DNA from: Phenylobacterium sp.
GTDB lineage: Bacteria > Pseudomonadota > Alphaproteobacteria > Caulobacterales > Caulobacteraceae
Assembly (NCBI GenBank): GCA_020401865.1
Contig: JADCAS010000004.1
Location: forward strand, 124,001 to 188,000
Direction of reading: 5' to 3'
Length of the DNA stretch: 64,000 bases
A model generated the notes under the pieces. It was not told where the DNA came from, did no database searches, and saw only the letters and a list, made by a program, of their open reading frames with translations. The position numbers and the translations under genes were made by a program. Shown here piece after piece: positions 1-9,654 of this stretch (its first letter is position 1; every line of letters begins with the position of its first letter).

Positions 1-42
1 ACGGCCAGCGCTCCATCCGGGTCCGCCGCGAGGAATAGGCCT

Positions 43-924
43 TCAGCGGTCCTTGGGGTCGAGGGCGTCGCGCAGGCCGTCGCCGATGAAGTTGAAGGCG
101 GCCAGGGTGGCCGCCATGGCCAGGGCCGGGAAGACCAGCAGCCACCAGGCCATCTCCATGTCCTGGGCGCCCGCCGAGATCAGGGTGCCGAGCGAGGCCA
201 TGGGCGGCTGCACGCCCAGGCCCAGAAAGGACAGGAAGCTCTCCGCCAGGATCACCGCCGGGATGGTCAGGGTGACATAGACCGCCACGGGCCCCAGCAG
301 GTTGGGGATGATGTGCCGGGCCACGATGGAAAGGCGGCCCAGGCCCGCGGCGCGCGCCGCCTCGATGAACTCCTTCTGCTTCAGCGACAGGGTCTGGCCG
401 CGGACGATCCGGCTCATGGTCAGCCACTCCACGGCGCCGATGGCCACGAAGATCAGGAGGATGTTCGACCCGAAGGCCACCATCAGGAGGATGACGAAGA
501 AGATGAACGGCAGGGCGTAGAGCACATCGACGATGCGCATCATGGCCTCGTCCACGGCGCCGCCGATGTAGCCGGCCGTCGCCCCCCAGGCCACGCCGAT
601 GACCAGCGACACCAGGGTGGCGACCAGGCCGATGGCGAGAGAGACCCGCAGGCCCATGGCCAGCCGCGCCAGCAGGTCCCGGCCCAGGGCGTCCGTACCC
701 AGCAGATGCCCGTCGGTCAGGGGCGGGACCCAGACATGGTCCTTGTTCACCTGGTCATAGGGCCAGGGACTCAGCATGGGGCCGAAGAGGGCGAACAGGG
801 TCAGGAGGACCAGGACCCCCAGGCTGAGGGTAGCGGCGCGATTGGCCCGAAGCCGCGCAATCGCATCGTCGGTCAGGCTGCGGCCGCGGGCGGCGGGCCG
901 GGGTGAGGCGGCGAGGTCGGTCAT
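43..924 (-). CDS. Opp/Dpp-type ABC transporter permease (OppC family)
   Basis: Inner-membrane permease subunit of a peptide/nickel-type ABC importer. The 293-residue protein has an N-terminal cytoplasmic segment, a first membrane helix near residues 30-50, then the BPD_transp_1 core with the EAA coupling loop (EAARAAGLGR...HIIPNLL) that contacts the ATPase, and ends in the typical GDGLRDALDP tail of OppC proteins. A longer open frame runs upstream, but the ATG at 924 overlaps the stop of the oppB-like gene by four bases (ATGA) and gives the usual family length, so this start was chosen. It pairs with the preceding OppB-like subunit. The solute-binding protein and ATPases are not in the window, so the substrate cannot be given. 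Confidence 0.93.
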   Translation of the reverse strand: MTDLAASPRPAARGRSLTDDAIARLRANRAATLSLGVLVLLTLFALFGPMLSPWPYDQVNKDHVWVPPLTDGHLLGTDALGRDLLARLAMGLRVSLAIGLVATLVSLVIGVAWGATAGYIGGAVDEAMMRIVDVLYALPFIFFVILLMVAFGSNILLIFVAIGAVEWLTMSRIVRGQTLSLKQKEFIEAARAAGLGRLSIVARHIIPNLLGPVAVYVTLTIPAVILAESFLSFLGLGVQPPMASLGTLISAGAQDMEMAWWLLVFPALAMAATLAAFNFIGDGLRDALDPKDR

Positions 925-1844
925 GACAGGCGCACCCGGGGATCGACCACGGCCAGCATCAGGTCCCCCAGCAGGTTCAGCACCAGGACGAGGACGGCGT
1001 AGACCACGATCATGCCCATCACCACGGTGTAGTCCCGCTGCAGGGCGCTGATGACGAAGAACTTCCCCAGGCCCGGCAGGTTGAAGATTTTCTCCACCAC
1101 CAGCGAGCCGGTGAGCAGGCCGGCGGCCGCCGGACCCAGATAGCTGACCAGGGGCGTGAGGGCCGGCCGCAGGGCGTGGCGCAGGACGACGGCGATCTCC
1201 GGGAGGCCCCGGGCCCGGGCGGTGCGGACATGGCCGGCGGCCAGGGCCTCGATCATCCCGGCCCGGGTCAGGCGCGACAGGATGGCCGCCTGGGGCAGGG
1301 CCAGGACGATGACCGGCAGGATCATGTTCGGCAGGGCCCCGCCGTTCCATCCGCCGTTGGGCAGCCACTGCAGGGTCGACCCGAAGAGCAGGATCAGCAG
1401 GGGCGCCGTGACGAAGGTCGGCACGCAGACCCCCAGTATGGCCAGGCCCATGGCGCCGACGTCCAGGATCCCGTTACGGCGCAGGGCCGCCAGGACGCCC
1501 AGCGAGACCCCCACCGCCAAGGCGAGGATCATGGAGGCCAGCCCCAGCTTCAGGCTGACGGGGGCGTTCTGCTTCAGGATGTCGGCGACGGTCTTGTCGG
1601 GATACTTCAGCGACGGCCCGAAATCCCCGCGCACCACGCCGCCGAGATAGGCGAGGTACTGCTCCGGAAGGGGCCGGTCGAGGCCGTAGCGGGCCTTCAG
1701 GTTCTGCTCCACCGCCGGCGGCAGGCGCCGCTCGGTGTCAAAGGGCCCGCCGGGGGCCGCGCGCATCATGAAGAAGGCCAGGGTGATCACCACCAGAAGG
1801 GTGGGCCCCGCCACGAGAAGACGTCGACCGATGAAGCGCAACAT
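921..1844 (-). CDS. Opp/Dpp-type ABC transporter permease (OppB family)
   Basis: First permease of the same importer. It has 307 residues: an N-terminal helix (RRLLVAGPTLLVVITLAFF), a periplasmic domain with the family-typical RYGLDRPLPEQY segment, then five helices with the EAA loop (ARARGLPEIAVVLRHALRPAL) and the characteristic C-terminus AVVDPRVRLS. The frame is open upstream to 1931, but the ATG at 1844 (MLRFIGRR) matches the conserved OppB beginning. It overlaps oppC by four bases, so the two are translationally coupled. It is divergently oriented from the DUF442 gene, with about 120 bases between them holding both promoters; no clear -35/-10 was recognised there. Confidence 0.93.
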   Translation of the reverse strand: MLRFIGRRLLVAGPTLLVVITLAFFMMRAAPGGPFDTERRLPPAVEQNLKARYGLDRPLPEQYLAYLGGVVRGDFGPSLKYPDKTVADILKQNAPVSLKLGLASMILALAVGVSLGVLAALRRNGILDVGAMGLAILGVCVPTFVTAPLLILLFGSTLQWLPNGGWNGGALPNMILPVIVLALPQAAILSRLTRAGMIEALAAGHVRTARARGLPEIAVVLRHALRPALTPLVSYLGPAAAGLLTGSLVVEKIFNLPGLGKFFVISALQRDYTVVMGMIVVYAVLVLVLNLLGDLMLAVVDPRVRLS

Positions 1845-1963
1845 GGGAAAGCCGTGACGAGGTCTTTTTGCGGGCCTGACGATTGCGAAACTTCCATCCC
1901 CCCCCGATGATGTCAACGCACTCGCCCGCAATCCGAGGGGCGGGGAGTCAGGAGGATGGGTCC

Positions 1964-2380
1964 ATGTCCGAGTTCCACCGAGTCACCGAGCGCCTTTCGG
2001 TCGCACCCCAGCTCGCGCCGGAGGACATGGCCGCCGCCGCCGCACAAGGTTTCAAGCGGGTGGTCTGCAACCGGCCGGACGGCGAGAGTCCTGGCCAGCC
2101 CTCCGGCGGGGCGATGAAGGCCGCCGCCGAGTCGGCGGGCCTGGAGTTCGTGCACATCCCGTTCGCCGGCATGCCGGACGCCGCCACGGCCGACGCCGTC
2201 TTCGCCGCCGTGTCCGGCGCAGCCGGCCCGGTGCTGGCCTACTGCCGTTCGGGCACCCGGTCCGTTACGGCCTGGGCCCTGGGATCTCTGCGGGCCGGCG
2301 ACCATGACCGGGAGGCCCTGGTCGCCCTGGCGGCCGGCGCCGGCTACGACCTCTCCGCCGTCCTCCCGCGGCCGATGTGA
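1964..2380 (+). CDS. DUF442 (TIGR01244-type) sulfurtransferase/phosphatase-like protein
   Basis: A 138-residue protein of the DUF442 family, the domain found at the N-terminus of Blh-type persulfide-metabolism proteins. The visible active-site loop is YCRSGTRS near residues 92-99, which is a rhodanese-type C-x-x-G-x-R loop rather than a standard tyrosine-phosphatase C-x5-R loop. The start at 1964 is set by a strong AGGAGG twelve bases upstream; an in-frame extension to 1883 lacks a ribosome site. Its stop overlaps the GTG start of the metallo-beta-lactamase-fold gene (GTGA), so the two are coupled. In Blh proteins the same two domain types are fused. A role in sulfur-compound detoxification is an inference from that, not shown here. 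Confidence 0.82.
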   Translation: MSEFHRVTERLSVAPQLAPEDMAAAAAQGFKRVVCNRPDGESPGQPSGGAMKAAAESAGLEFVHIPFAGMPDAATADAVFAAVSGAAGPVLAYCRSGTRSVTAWALGSLRAGDHDREALVALAAGAGYDLSAVLPRPM

Positions 2381-3279
2381 GCCAGCCCATGATCCCCTTC
2401 GTCAAAGACATCACCTTCGAGTATGGCGCCTGCGACCAGGTCTCGCCGCTTATCCGCCGCGTGGTGGCGAACAATCCTGGCCCCTTCACCTTCCTGGGCA
2501 CGGGCACCTACATCATCGGGAAGGGACAGGTGGCCGTCATCGACCCCGGCCCGGACCTGGACGACCACCTGGAGGCCATCCTGGCCGCCACGAAGGGCGA
2601 GACCATCACCGACATCCTGATCACGCATCATCACGCGGACCATTCTCCCCTCGCCGGCCCCCTGAAGGCCCGGACAGGCGCGCGCATTCACGGCTGCCCC
2701 CCGTCCCGGATCGGCGCCGCGGACGGCGTCGTGGTGGAGGCGGATGAGGATGAGAGCTTCCGGCCGGAGATCGTGATCCGGGGCGGTGAGATCATCCGTG
2801 GACCGGGCTGGACGCTTGAGGCCATGGCCACCCCCGGCCACACCCTGAACCACATCTGCTTCGCCCTGCACGAGGAGAACGCCCTGTTTTCCGGGGACCA
2901 CATCATGGGCTGGTCGACGACTGTGGTCTCGCCCCCCGGCGGCGACATGACCGCCTATATGGAGAGCCTGCAGAAGGTGGCGGACCGGAAGTTCGATACC
3001 CTGTGGCCGACCCACGGTCCGCCCATCACTGAAGTGGCCCCGTTCATCGCCGCCTATGCGGCGCACCGGCGCGCCCGCGAAGCCCAGTTTCTGGCCTGTG
3101 TGGACAAGGGGGTCGGCCGGATCGCCGACATGGTGCCGGAGCTCTATGCCGCCGTGGACAAGCGCCTGCACCCGGCGGCGGCCAACTCCCTGCTCGGGCA
3201 CGCCATCGACCTGGTGCGCCGGGGCGTGCTGGCCTGTGACGGGGAGCCCGGTCCGGGATCGACCTACCGCCGTCCCTGA
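2377..3279 (+). CDS. Metallo-beta-lactamase-fold hydrolase (LACTB2-like)
   Basis: A 300-residue binuclear metal hydrolase. The zinc-binding motif THHHADHSPLAG lies around residues 86-97, further ligands appear as GHTLNH and SGDHIMGW, and PTHGPP is the late histidine motif. A C-terminal segment of about 70 residues (AHRRAREAQFL...) resembles the winged-helix tail of LACTB2-like RNases and thioesterases. The GTG start overlaps the DUF442 stop by four bases; an ATG at 2389 is the alternative and would remove only four residues. The substrate is unknown. Coupling to a DUF442 gene recalls Blh, but this domain is LACTB2-like rather than ETHE1-like, so persulfide dioxygenase activity should not be assumed. 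Confidence 0.88.
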   Translation: MSQPMIPFVKDITFEYGACDQVSPLIRRVVANNPGPFTFLGTGTYIIGKGQVAVIDPGPDLDDHLEAILAATKGETITDILITHHHADHSPLAGPLKARTGARIHGCPPSRIGAADGVVVEADEDESFRPEIVIRGGEIIRGPGWTLEAMATPGHTLNHICFALHEENALFSGDHIMGWSTTVVSPPGGDMTAYMESLQKVADRKFDTLWPTHGPPITEVAPFIAAYAAHRRAREAQFLACVDKGVGRIADMVPELYAAVDKRLHPAAANSLLGHAIDLVRRGVLACDGEPGPGSTYRRP

Positions 3280-3282
3280 CGT

Positions 3283-3417
3283 TCAGGCCTTGGACGGCGG
3301 GTCCTTGCGGCCCAGCATGATGCGGGTCGAGACGCCGCCCAGCGCCAGGATGAAGACGGCGAAGGCGCAGAGGGCAGTCAGCAGATAGGCCTGCTCGGCG
3401 AGGGGAAGATGGGGCAT
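3283..3417 (-). CDS. Small single-pass membrane protein, 44 aa
   Basis: A short gene easily missed by length cut-offs. The ATG at 3417 follows an AGGAGG site at ideal spacing. The 44-residue product has a short N-terminus (MPHLPLAEQAY), one hydrophobic helix (LLTALCAFAVFILALGGV) and a basic tail (IMLGRKDPPSKA), which predicts an N-out/C-in inner-membrane peptide. It lies downstream of and codirectional with the acyl-CoA synthetase gene, separated by 87 bases that hold an FNR/FixK-like box centred 57 bases before the start. Small peptides of this kind often stabilise respiratory complexes (compare CydX), but no family was recognised and that role is only a suggestion. Reading frame, ribosome site and helix together make it likely to be real. 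Confidence 0.72.
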   Translation of the reverse strand: MPHLPLAEQAYLLTALCAFAVFILALGGVSTRIMLGRKDPPSKA

Positions 3418-3467
3418 GTGAACCTCCTGATGAGGCCCCCATCCTCCACGCTGCGGCGGGCGCCGCC

Positions 3468-3481
3468 TTGATCAAGGTCAA
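3468..3481 (-). promoter_or_regulatory. FNR/FixK-type binding site
   Basis: On the minus strand this reads TTGAC-N4-ATCAA, one base from the FNR/FixK consensus TTGAT-N4-ATCAA. The centre at about 3474.5 would place a class II start site near 3433, some 16 bases ahead of the 44-residue membrane protein gene. It lies beyond the stop of the acyl-CoA synthetase, so it is not that gene's promoter. No good -10 element was seen. Confidence 0.5.
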
Positions 3482-3504
3482 GGCCGCGCCGCCGGGCCGA
3501 GGCC

Positions 3505-5133
3505 TCAGCCCGCCGTCGGCAGGACGTAATCGGACATGCGCTGCCGCAGGATCTTCTTGTCGATCTTGCCGGTGGCGCCGAGGGGGATGTCATCCACGAA
3601 GACGACGTCATCGGGCGTCCACCACTTGGCGATCTTGCCGTCCAGGAACTTCAGGAACTCCTCCTTGGTCCCGGACTCGCCGGGGCGCAGCTTGACCAGC
3701 AGGAGGGGCCGCTCGTCCCACTTGGGGTGGGCTACGCCGATCACAGCGGCCAGCTCTGCCTTGGGATGGCCTGCGGCGATGTTCTCGATCTCGATGGAGC
3801 TGATCCACTCCCCCCCGGACTTGATGACGTCCTTGGCCCGGTCGGTGATCTGCATGTAACCGTACTCGTCGATCGTCGCGACGTCGCCGGTGTCGAAGAA
3901 GCCCTCGGAGTCGAGGATCTCGCCGCCATCGCCCTTGAAGTACTGGCCCACCACGAAGGGGCCCTTGACCTTCAGTCGGCCGAAGGTCTCGCCATCGTGG
4001 GGCAGCAGCTTTTCCTGGTCATCCACCAGCCTGAGATCGATCCCGAGGGGCGGCCGGCCCTGCTTCAGCTTGAAGCTGAGCTGAGTCTCCTCATCCATCT
4101 CGGCGACCTTGTATGAGGGGCTGGCAATGGTGCCGAGGGGGGAGGTCTCCGTCATTCCCCAGGCGTGGGTGACGTCGACGCCATACTCGTCCCGGAAGCC
4201 GCGGACGATGGCTTCCGGCACGGCCGAGCCCCCGATCGCCACGCGCTTCAGCGTCGTCAGCTTGCCTCCGGTCTGACGCAGGTGGGCCAGAAGCATCTGC
4301 CAGACGGTGGGAACCGCGGCGGAGAAGGTGACCCCCTCGGCCTCGATGAGCTCATGCACAGAGGCGCCGTCCAGCTTCGGACCGGGCATAACGAGTTTGG
4401 CGCCCACGGCTGGCGCGGAGAAGGCGATCCCCCAGGCGTTGGCGTGGAACATCGGCACGATCGGCAGGATGATGTCCCGGCCTCCAATCCCCAGCACGTC
4501 AGCGCTGGCCGTCACCAGGGTGTGCAGGAAGTTCGAGCGATGCGTGTAGAGGACCCCCTTCGGATTGCCCGTGGTGCCGGAGGTGTAGCAGAGACCCGCC
4601 GGCGTATTCTCGTCGAAGCCGCCCCAGACACAGTCGTCGGAGTGACCCGCGACCAGGCTCTCATAGGCCACGGCGCCCGGCAGCTGGTCGGTCAGATGCG
4701 CCTCGTCCGTCAGCACGACGAAGTGCTTCACAGTGGGGATGTGTTCCCGGATCTGGGCGAGCAGCGGGGCGAAGGTCAGGTCTGTAAAGATGACCTGATC
4801 CTCTGCGTGATTGATGATGTAGATGAGCTGCTCAGAGAAGAGCCGGGGATTGAGGGTGTGACAGACCGCACCGATCCCCATGATGCCGTACCAGGCTTCG
4901 AGGTGCCGGGCGGAGTTCCAGGCGAGGGTCGCGACCCGGTCGCCGGGCTGAATGCCCATGGCCCTGAGGGCGTTGGAGATGCGCTTCGCCCGCTTGTGGA
5001 CCTCGGCATAGGTGGTCCGGACGATGGGGCCTTCCACGGATCGAGTGACGATCTCGCGGTCTCCGTGCCAGGCCTTGGCGTGATCCAGAATCCGGTCAAC
5101 GGTCAGCGGCCAGTCCTGCATTCGGCCAAGCAT
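3505..5133 (-). CDS. AMP-forming acyl-CoA synthetase (FadD-like)
   Basis: A 542-residue ANL-superfamily enzyme that activates a fatty or other carboxylic acid to the acyl-AMP and then the acyl-CoA. Visible signatures are the P-loop-like [12 protein letters not shown] around residue 186, the aryl/fatty-acid motif region [13 protein letters not shown], the adenylate-binding [19 protein letters not shown], the hinge [13 protein letters not shown] and the C-terminal catalytic lysine motif [11 protein letters not shown]. The start at 5133 has GGAGGG upstream and gives [12 protein letters not shown], which is typical of the medium/long-chain subfamily; the frame is open further up but without a ribosome site. 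It stands alone apart from the small downstream gene. Substrate chain length cannot be read from sequence. Confidence 0.93.
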   Translation of the reverse strand: MLGRMQDWPLTVDRILDHAKAWHGDREIVTRSVEGPIVRTTYAEVHKRAKRISNALRAMGIQPGDRVATLAWNSARHLEAWYGIMGIGAVCHTLNPRLFSEQLIYIINHAEDQVIFTDLTFAPLLAQIREHIPTVKHFVVLTDEAHLTDQLPGAVAYESLVAGHSDDCVWGGFDENTPAGLCYTSGTTGNPKGVLYTHRSNFLHTLVTASADVLGIGGRDIILPIVPMFHANAWGIAFSAPAVGAKLVMPGPKLDGASVHELIEAEGVTFSAAVPTVWQMLLAHLRQTGGKLTTLKRVAIGGSAVPEAIVRGFRDEYGVDVTHAWGMTETSPLGTIASPSYKVAEMDEETQLSFKLKQGRPPLGIDLRLVDDQEKLLPHDGETFGRLKVKGPFVVGQYFKGDGGEILDSEGFFDTGDVATIDEYGYMQITDRAKDVIKSGGEWISSIEIENIAAGHPKAELAAVIGVAHPKWDERPLLLVKLRPGESGTKEEFLKFLDGKIAKWWTPDDVVFVDDIPLGATGKIDKKILRQRMSDYVLPTAG

Positions 5134-5371
5134 GAGAAACCCTCCAGGTCTTGTGTTTGGAGCGCCCTTAGGCGCGCTGCGCGGAAAGTAAGGTCTCGAC
5201 CCGCCGGAGGCAACGGCGTGTCCGGGGTCACGCCGCCCGATCAAAGAGGTCTGCGGGCAAGGGAGATTCAAAGGCCGTCACCCCGAGGCGCTCCCTGTCG
5301 TCGGCCATCCGCCCTGCATTCCCCTCGCCCGAGGCGGAGGTTCGTCAGAGCGGCGAGGAGGTCCAGAGGTT

Positions 5372-6367
5372 TCAGCCGTCGACCTGCGCCGGTCGGGGGG
5401 CCTCGGTCTCCGTGACGAGCCGACGGGCTGCGGCGACGACGCTGTCCACGGACAGGTCCATCATGTGGCAGATGGCTTGGCGAAGGTCCGGGTCCAGGGT
5501 CCGGATCTGATCCAGGCTGCGCGCGCCCCTGAGCACCCGCCCCCGATCTCCCCAGGGGGCGTAGAGGCGCTCGTCCGACGGCCCGAAGAGACCCAGGGTC
5601 GGCGCACCCGCTGCAGCCGCCAGGTGCATGACGCCAGAGTCGTTGCCGATAAAGAGCCTGGCCGAGCCCAGCGCCGCATGCAGGGTAACGAGATCGACCT
5701 TGCCCACCAGGTCGATGAACCGGCCCCGGGGCGCCACCGACCGAAGGGTAGGCAGGACACCTGCGTCCTGCGGACCGCCCGCGACCAGCAGCCGGCCGCC
5801 GGCCAGCGGACCGCCGGGCCCCAGCAGCTGGATGGCCGCCTGGGCGAAGCGCTCAATGGGCCAGGTCTTGCCAATCCAGTTGGCCGCCGGCCCGAGAGCC
5901 AGGATGGGGCCCTCCCCGGCGACAAGAGCTTCGGCCTGCCGGGCCGCCGTCTCGCCGACGAAGATGTGGGGGGCGGGAGGGTCGTCCTGGAGGCCGAGGA
6001 CGCGGGCCGCCTCAATGACCTTGTGGACGGCGGGGCCGGAGGCGCTGCGAAAGACCGCGCGCCGACGACGCCTCACGAAGCTGCTGAGGGCCGAGCCTCT
6101 CAGATCCACCACCAAACCCCAGGATCTTCGGCGGACCTGGTTCCAGAGGCGCAGCCAATGGCCGCCGTCCCGGGACTTCTGGAGAGGAATAATGGCGTCG
6201 AGCCCGGGTACGTCCTCAAAAAGCGGCGCAGCGGCGGGGCCGGCGACGATGGTGAAGCGGGCCTCCGGGATTTCCTCCGAGAGCCGCCGGATAAGGCCGG
6301 AGGAGAGCACGGCGTCACCGATCCGCGTGGCGGTAATGAAGAGAATCGGAAACGGCGCGACCGGCAT
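5372..6367 (-). CDS. Glycosyltransferase family 9 (heptosyltransferase-like)
   Basis: A 331-residue GT9 protein that resembles lipopolysaccharide core heptosyltransferases (WaaC/WaaF/WaaQ). The N-terminus LFITATRIGDAVLSSGLIRRL is the classic acceptor-side motif, and the C-terminal nucleotide-sugar site reads GNDSGVMHLAAAAGAPTLGLFGPSDE around residues 245-270. It probably acts on the cytoplasmic face of the inner membrane in lipopolysaccharide core assembly. It is divergent from ygfZ with 55 bases between the starts. The 238 bases downstream, before the acyl-CoA synthetase, contain no gene. The exact sugar is unknown, since Caulobacterales cores differ from enteric ones. Confidence 0.88.
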   Translation of the reverse strand: MPVAPFPILFITATRIGDAVLSSGLIRRLSEEIPEARFTIVAGPAAAPLFEDVPGLDAIIPLQKSRDGGHWLRLWNQVRRRSWGLVVDLRGSALSSFVRRRRRAVFRSASGPAVHKVIEAARVLGLQDDPPAPHIFVGETAARQAEALVAGEGPILALGPAANWIGKTWPIERFAQAAIQLLGPGGPLAGGRLLVAGGPQDAGVLPTLRSVAPRGRFIDLVGKVDLVTLHAALGSARLFIGNDSGVMHLAAAAGAPTLGLFGPSDERLYAPWGDRGRVLRGARSLDQIRTLDPDLRQAICHMMDLSVDSVVAAARRLVTETEAPRPAQVDG

Positions 6368-6422
6368 TGCAGATACATAATCGCAGCCTAGGTTAGGCTC
6401 CAGCCGCCGGAAGGTTTCCGTT

Positions 6423-7208
6423 ATGACAATCTGCGTCCTTCTGACCGACCGCGCCTTGGTGGAAGTGTCCGGCGAGGACCGGGTCGCCTTCCTGCAGGGC
6501 CTGCTGAGCCAATCGGTAGAGGACCTGTCTCCCGGGGAGGCGCGCTACGGCGCCCTGCTGACGCCCCAGGGGCGCCTCCTCTTCGACCTCTTCATCATTG
6601 GCCGGCCGGACGCGGTCTGGCTGGACGTGGCGGCGGAGCGCCGGGACGAGCTGGTCACTCGCCTGAAGATCTACAAGCTGCGGTCCAGGGTCGACATAAG
6701 GCCCCTGGACGCCGGCGTCTGGACCTGCTGGCCGGACGCCCCCGGTCCCGGCTGGGTCGCCGATCCGCGCCGGGACGGCTTGGCCTGGCGCGCCTGGGGA
6801 CCGGAGAGCCCCCCCGCGGAAACCGCCGGACCGGGGGACTGGCGCCGCCGCCGGCTGGAGTTCGGCGTCGGCGACGCCGAGGACTTCGACTTTGACCGGG
6901 ACTATCCCGTGGAGCTCAACTTCGACCAGGTCGGCGGGATCGATTTCGCCAAGGGCTGCTTTGTCGGTCAGGAGACGACCTCGCGCATGAAGCGGCGCGG
7001 CCAGGTCAAGACGCGCCTGATCCCGATCCGTTTTGCAGGCCCCCCGCCCGCCCGCGGGTCGGAGGTCCTCAACGGCGCGCTGAGGGCCGGCGAGGTCCGC
7101 TCCGGCGTCGATGGCCTGGCCCTGGCGCTCCTGAGGCTGGACCGGCTCGACGGCGCCCTGACCGCGGAGGGACGAACCGTGTCGGTCAAGCCTCCCTTGC
7201 CGGGATGA
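6423..7208 (+). CDS. ygfZ: YgfZ/GcvT-like folate-binding protein
   Basis: Folate-dependent accessory factor for repair and assembly of Fe-S cluster enzymes and for tRNA modification. The 261-residue protein opens with a GcvT-like fold (VSGEDRVAFLQGLLSQSVEDL) and carries the diagnostic YgfZ signature KGCFVGQETTSRM around residues 178-190, including the conserved cysteine. Length is normal for alphaproteobacterial members. It is followed 25 bases later by tag, which overlaps rnhB, so ygfZ-tag-rnhB looks like a small operon leading to ccrM. Confidence 0.93.
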   Translation: MTICVLLTDRALVEVSGEDRVAFLQGLLSQSVEDLSPGEARYGALLTPQGRLLFDLFIIGRPDAVWLDVAAERRDELVTRLKIYKLRSRVDIRPLDAGVWTCWPDAPGPGWVADPRRDGLAWRAWGPESPPAETAGPGDWRRRRLEFGVGDAEDFDFDRDYPVELNFDQVGGIDFAKGCFVGQETTSRMKRRGQVKTRLIPIRFAGPPPARGSEVLNGALRAGEVRSGVDGLALALLRLDRLDGALTAEGRTVSVKPPLPG

Positions 7209-7233
7209 ACCTTTGCCTGCGACGCTCGCGGCC

Positions 7234-7824
7234 ATGAGCGACGGCCTGATTCGCTGCAACTGGCGCGGCATGGCGGGGGACCCGCTGTACGAAGCCTACC
7301 ATGACCAGGAATGGGGCGTGCCCGAGCGCGACCCCGTCGCCCTCTGGGAAAAGCTGGTGCTCGACGGCTTCCAGGCCGGGCTGGCCTGGATCACCATCCT
7401 GCGCAAGCGAGAGGCCTTCCGCGCCGCCTTCGCCGGCTTCGACCCCGAAGCCGTGGCCCGCTTCGGCGAGGCGGACCGCGCCCGGCTGCTGGCCGACGCC
7501 GGGATCGTCCGCTCCGCCGCCAAGATCGACGCCGCCATCTCGAGCGCCCGGATCTTCCTCGACATGCGGGAAGCCGGCGTGAACTTCGCGGACTTTCTTT
7601 GGGACTTCACCGGCGGGCGGCCCATCCAGACCTTCTCCGAGCGTCTCCAGGACGTGCCCGCCGAGACGCTCCTCAGCCGGGAGATTTCCGCCGCCCTCAG
7701 GGCGCGGGGTTTCCGCTTTGTCGGCCCTGTGATCGTGTACGCCTTCATGCAGGCTGTGGGGATGGTGAACGACCACCTGGTGTCCTGCCACCGTCACGCC
7801 AGCGTCCTGGAGATGGGGGGGTGA
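7234..7824 (+). CDS. tag: DNA-3-methyladenine glycosylase I
   Basis: Removes 3-methyladenine from alkylated DNA as the first step of base excision repair. The 196-residue protein begins with the Tag signature RCNW and continues [12 protein letters not shown], which holds conserved active-site residues. The second half contains LVSCHRH, which supplies the cysteine and histidine ligands of the Tag zinc site together with the N-terminal ones. A TTG seven codons upstream is possible, but ATG 7234 places [10 protein letters not shown] where the family starts. The stop overlaps the GTG of rnhB (GTGA). Confidence 0.94.
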   Translation: MSDGLIRCNWRGMAGDPLYEAYHDQEWGVPERDPVALWEKLVLDGFQAGLAWITILRKREAFRAAFAGFDPEAVARFGEADRARLLADAGIVRSAAKIDAAISSARIFLDMREAGVNFADFLWDFTGGRPIQTFSERLQDVPAETLLSREISAALRARGFRFVGPVIVYAFMQAVGMVNDHLVSCHRHASVLEMGG

Positions 7825-8441
7825 CCCGTCGCGGGACCGGCCCGGACTACACCCTGGAGGCGGCCTCCCCCGGGCCGGTCTGCGGGGTCGACGAGGCGGG
7901 CCGCGGGCCCTGGGCCGGACCGGTCAGCGCCGCGGCGGTGATCCTCGACCCGACGCATATCCCGGAGGGCCTCAACGACTCCAAGGCCCTCTCCGAACGC
8001 CGGCGCGACGCCCTGGAGATCGAGATCAAGGCCGCCGCCCTGGCCTGGGGCGTGGGCTTCGCCAGCGTCGAGGAGATCGACGGGATGAACATCCTGCAGG
8101 CCACCGGCCTGGCCATGCGCCGGGCGGTGGAGGCCCTCGCCATCCCGCCCGCCTGCATTCTCGTGGACGGATCGTGGCGCTTCGACCTGCCGGCACCGGT
8201 CCGGCCGGTGGTGAAGGGCGACAGCCTGTCGGTCTCCATCGCCGCCGCGTCCATCCTGGCGAAGACCGCCCGCGACCGGGTGATGGTCGAGCTGGACCGG
8301 GACTGGCCGGACTACGGCTTCGCCGCGCACAAGGGCTATCACGCGCCCCGCCATGTGGAGGCGCTTCGGAGATTGGGGCCCTGCCCGGCGCACCGTCGCT
8401 CGTTCGCGCCGATCCGGGCCCTGCTCAATCCTGCGGATTAA
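7821..8441 (+). CDS. rnhB: Ribonuclease HII
   Basis: Cleaves RNA in RNA-DNA hybrids, including single ribonucleotides left by replication. The 206-residue protein has the [14 protein letters not shown] block (catalytic Asp-Glu), LNDSKALS, the substrate-recognition region [20 protein letters not shown] and the late HKGY motif. The GTG start overlaps the stop of tag, and the first ten residues before GVDEAGRG fit alphaproteobacterial RNase HII. The gene ends where the ccrM regulatory region begins; the stop codon is part of the CtrA-like box. The rnhB-ccrM order matches Caulobacter. Confidence 0.94.
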   Translation: MTRRGTGPDYTLEAASPGPVCGVDEAGRGPWAGPVSAAAVILDPTHIPEGLNDSKALSERRRDALEIEIKAAALAWGVGFASVEEIDGMNILQATGLAMRRAVEALAIPPACILVDGSWRFDLPAPVRPVVKGDSLSVSIAAASILAKTARDRVMVELDRDWPDYGFAAHKGYHAPRHVEALRRLGPCPAHRRSFAPIRALLNPAD

Positions 8442-8495
8442 CCTTCCGTTCACCACGTTTCGAAACGGAGCCTAAACCACGCAGGGCGAGGATTC
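8438..8495 (+). promoter_or_regulatory. ccrM control region: CtrA-like box and GANTC site
   Basis: A TTAAC-N6-TTCAC sequence at 8438-8453 differs by one base from the CtrA consensus TTAAC-N6-TTAAC and lies about 75 bases before the ccrM start. A GATTC (GANTC, the CcrM target) is at 8491-8495 in the leader. In Caulobacter crescentus, ccrM is activated by CtrA and repressed when leader GANTC sites are methylated, so both elements are where that model expects them. The first TTAA shares bases with the rnhB stop codon, so part of the match is constrained by coding. Confidence 0.6.
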
Positions 8496-8518
8496 CCTTT
8501 TCGAACTCAGCGGGCTAA

Positions 8519-9601
<1,083 letters not shown>

Positions 9602-9654
9602 CCCTCCCCGGCGTTTTTCCTTTGCGACCGCTGGCCCGCGGCTAAGCTCGCCGG

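Noticed and set aside
1..42. Possible end of a rightward gene (12 codons ending in TAG at 36-38) or beginning of a further leftward transporter gene
   Set aside because: Too short to test. Several frames are open, none has a ribosome site or recognisable residues, and the window edge cuts it off.
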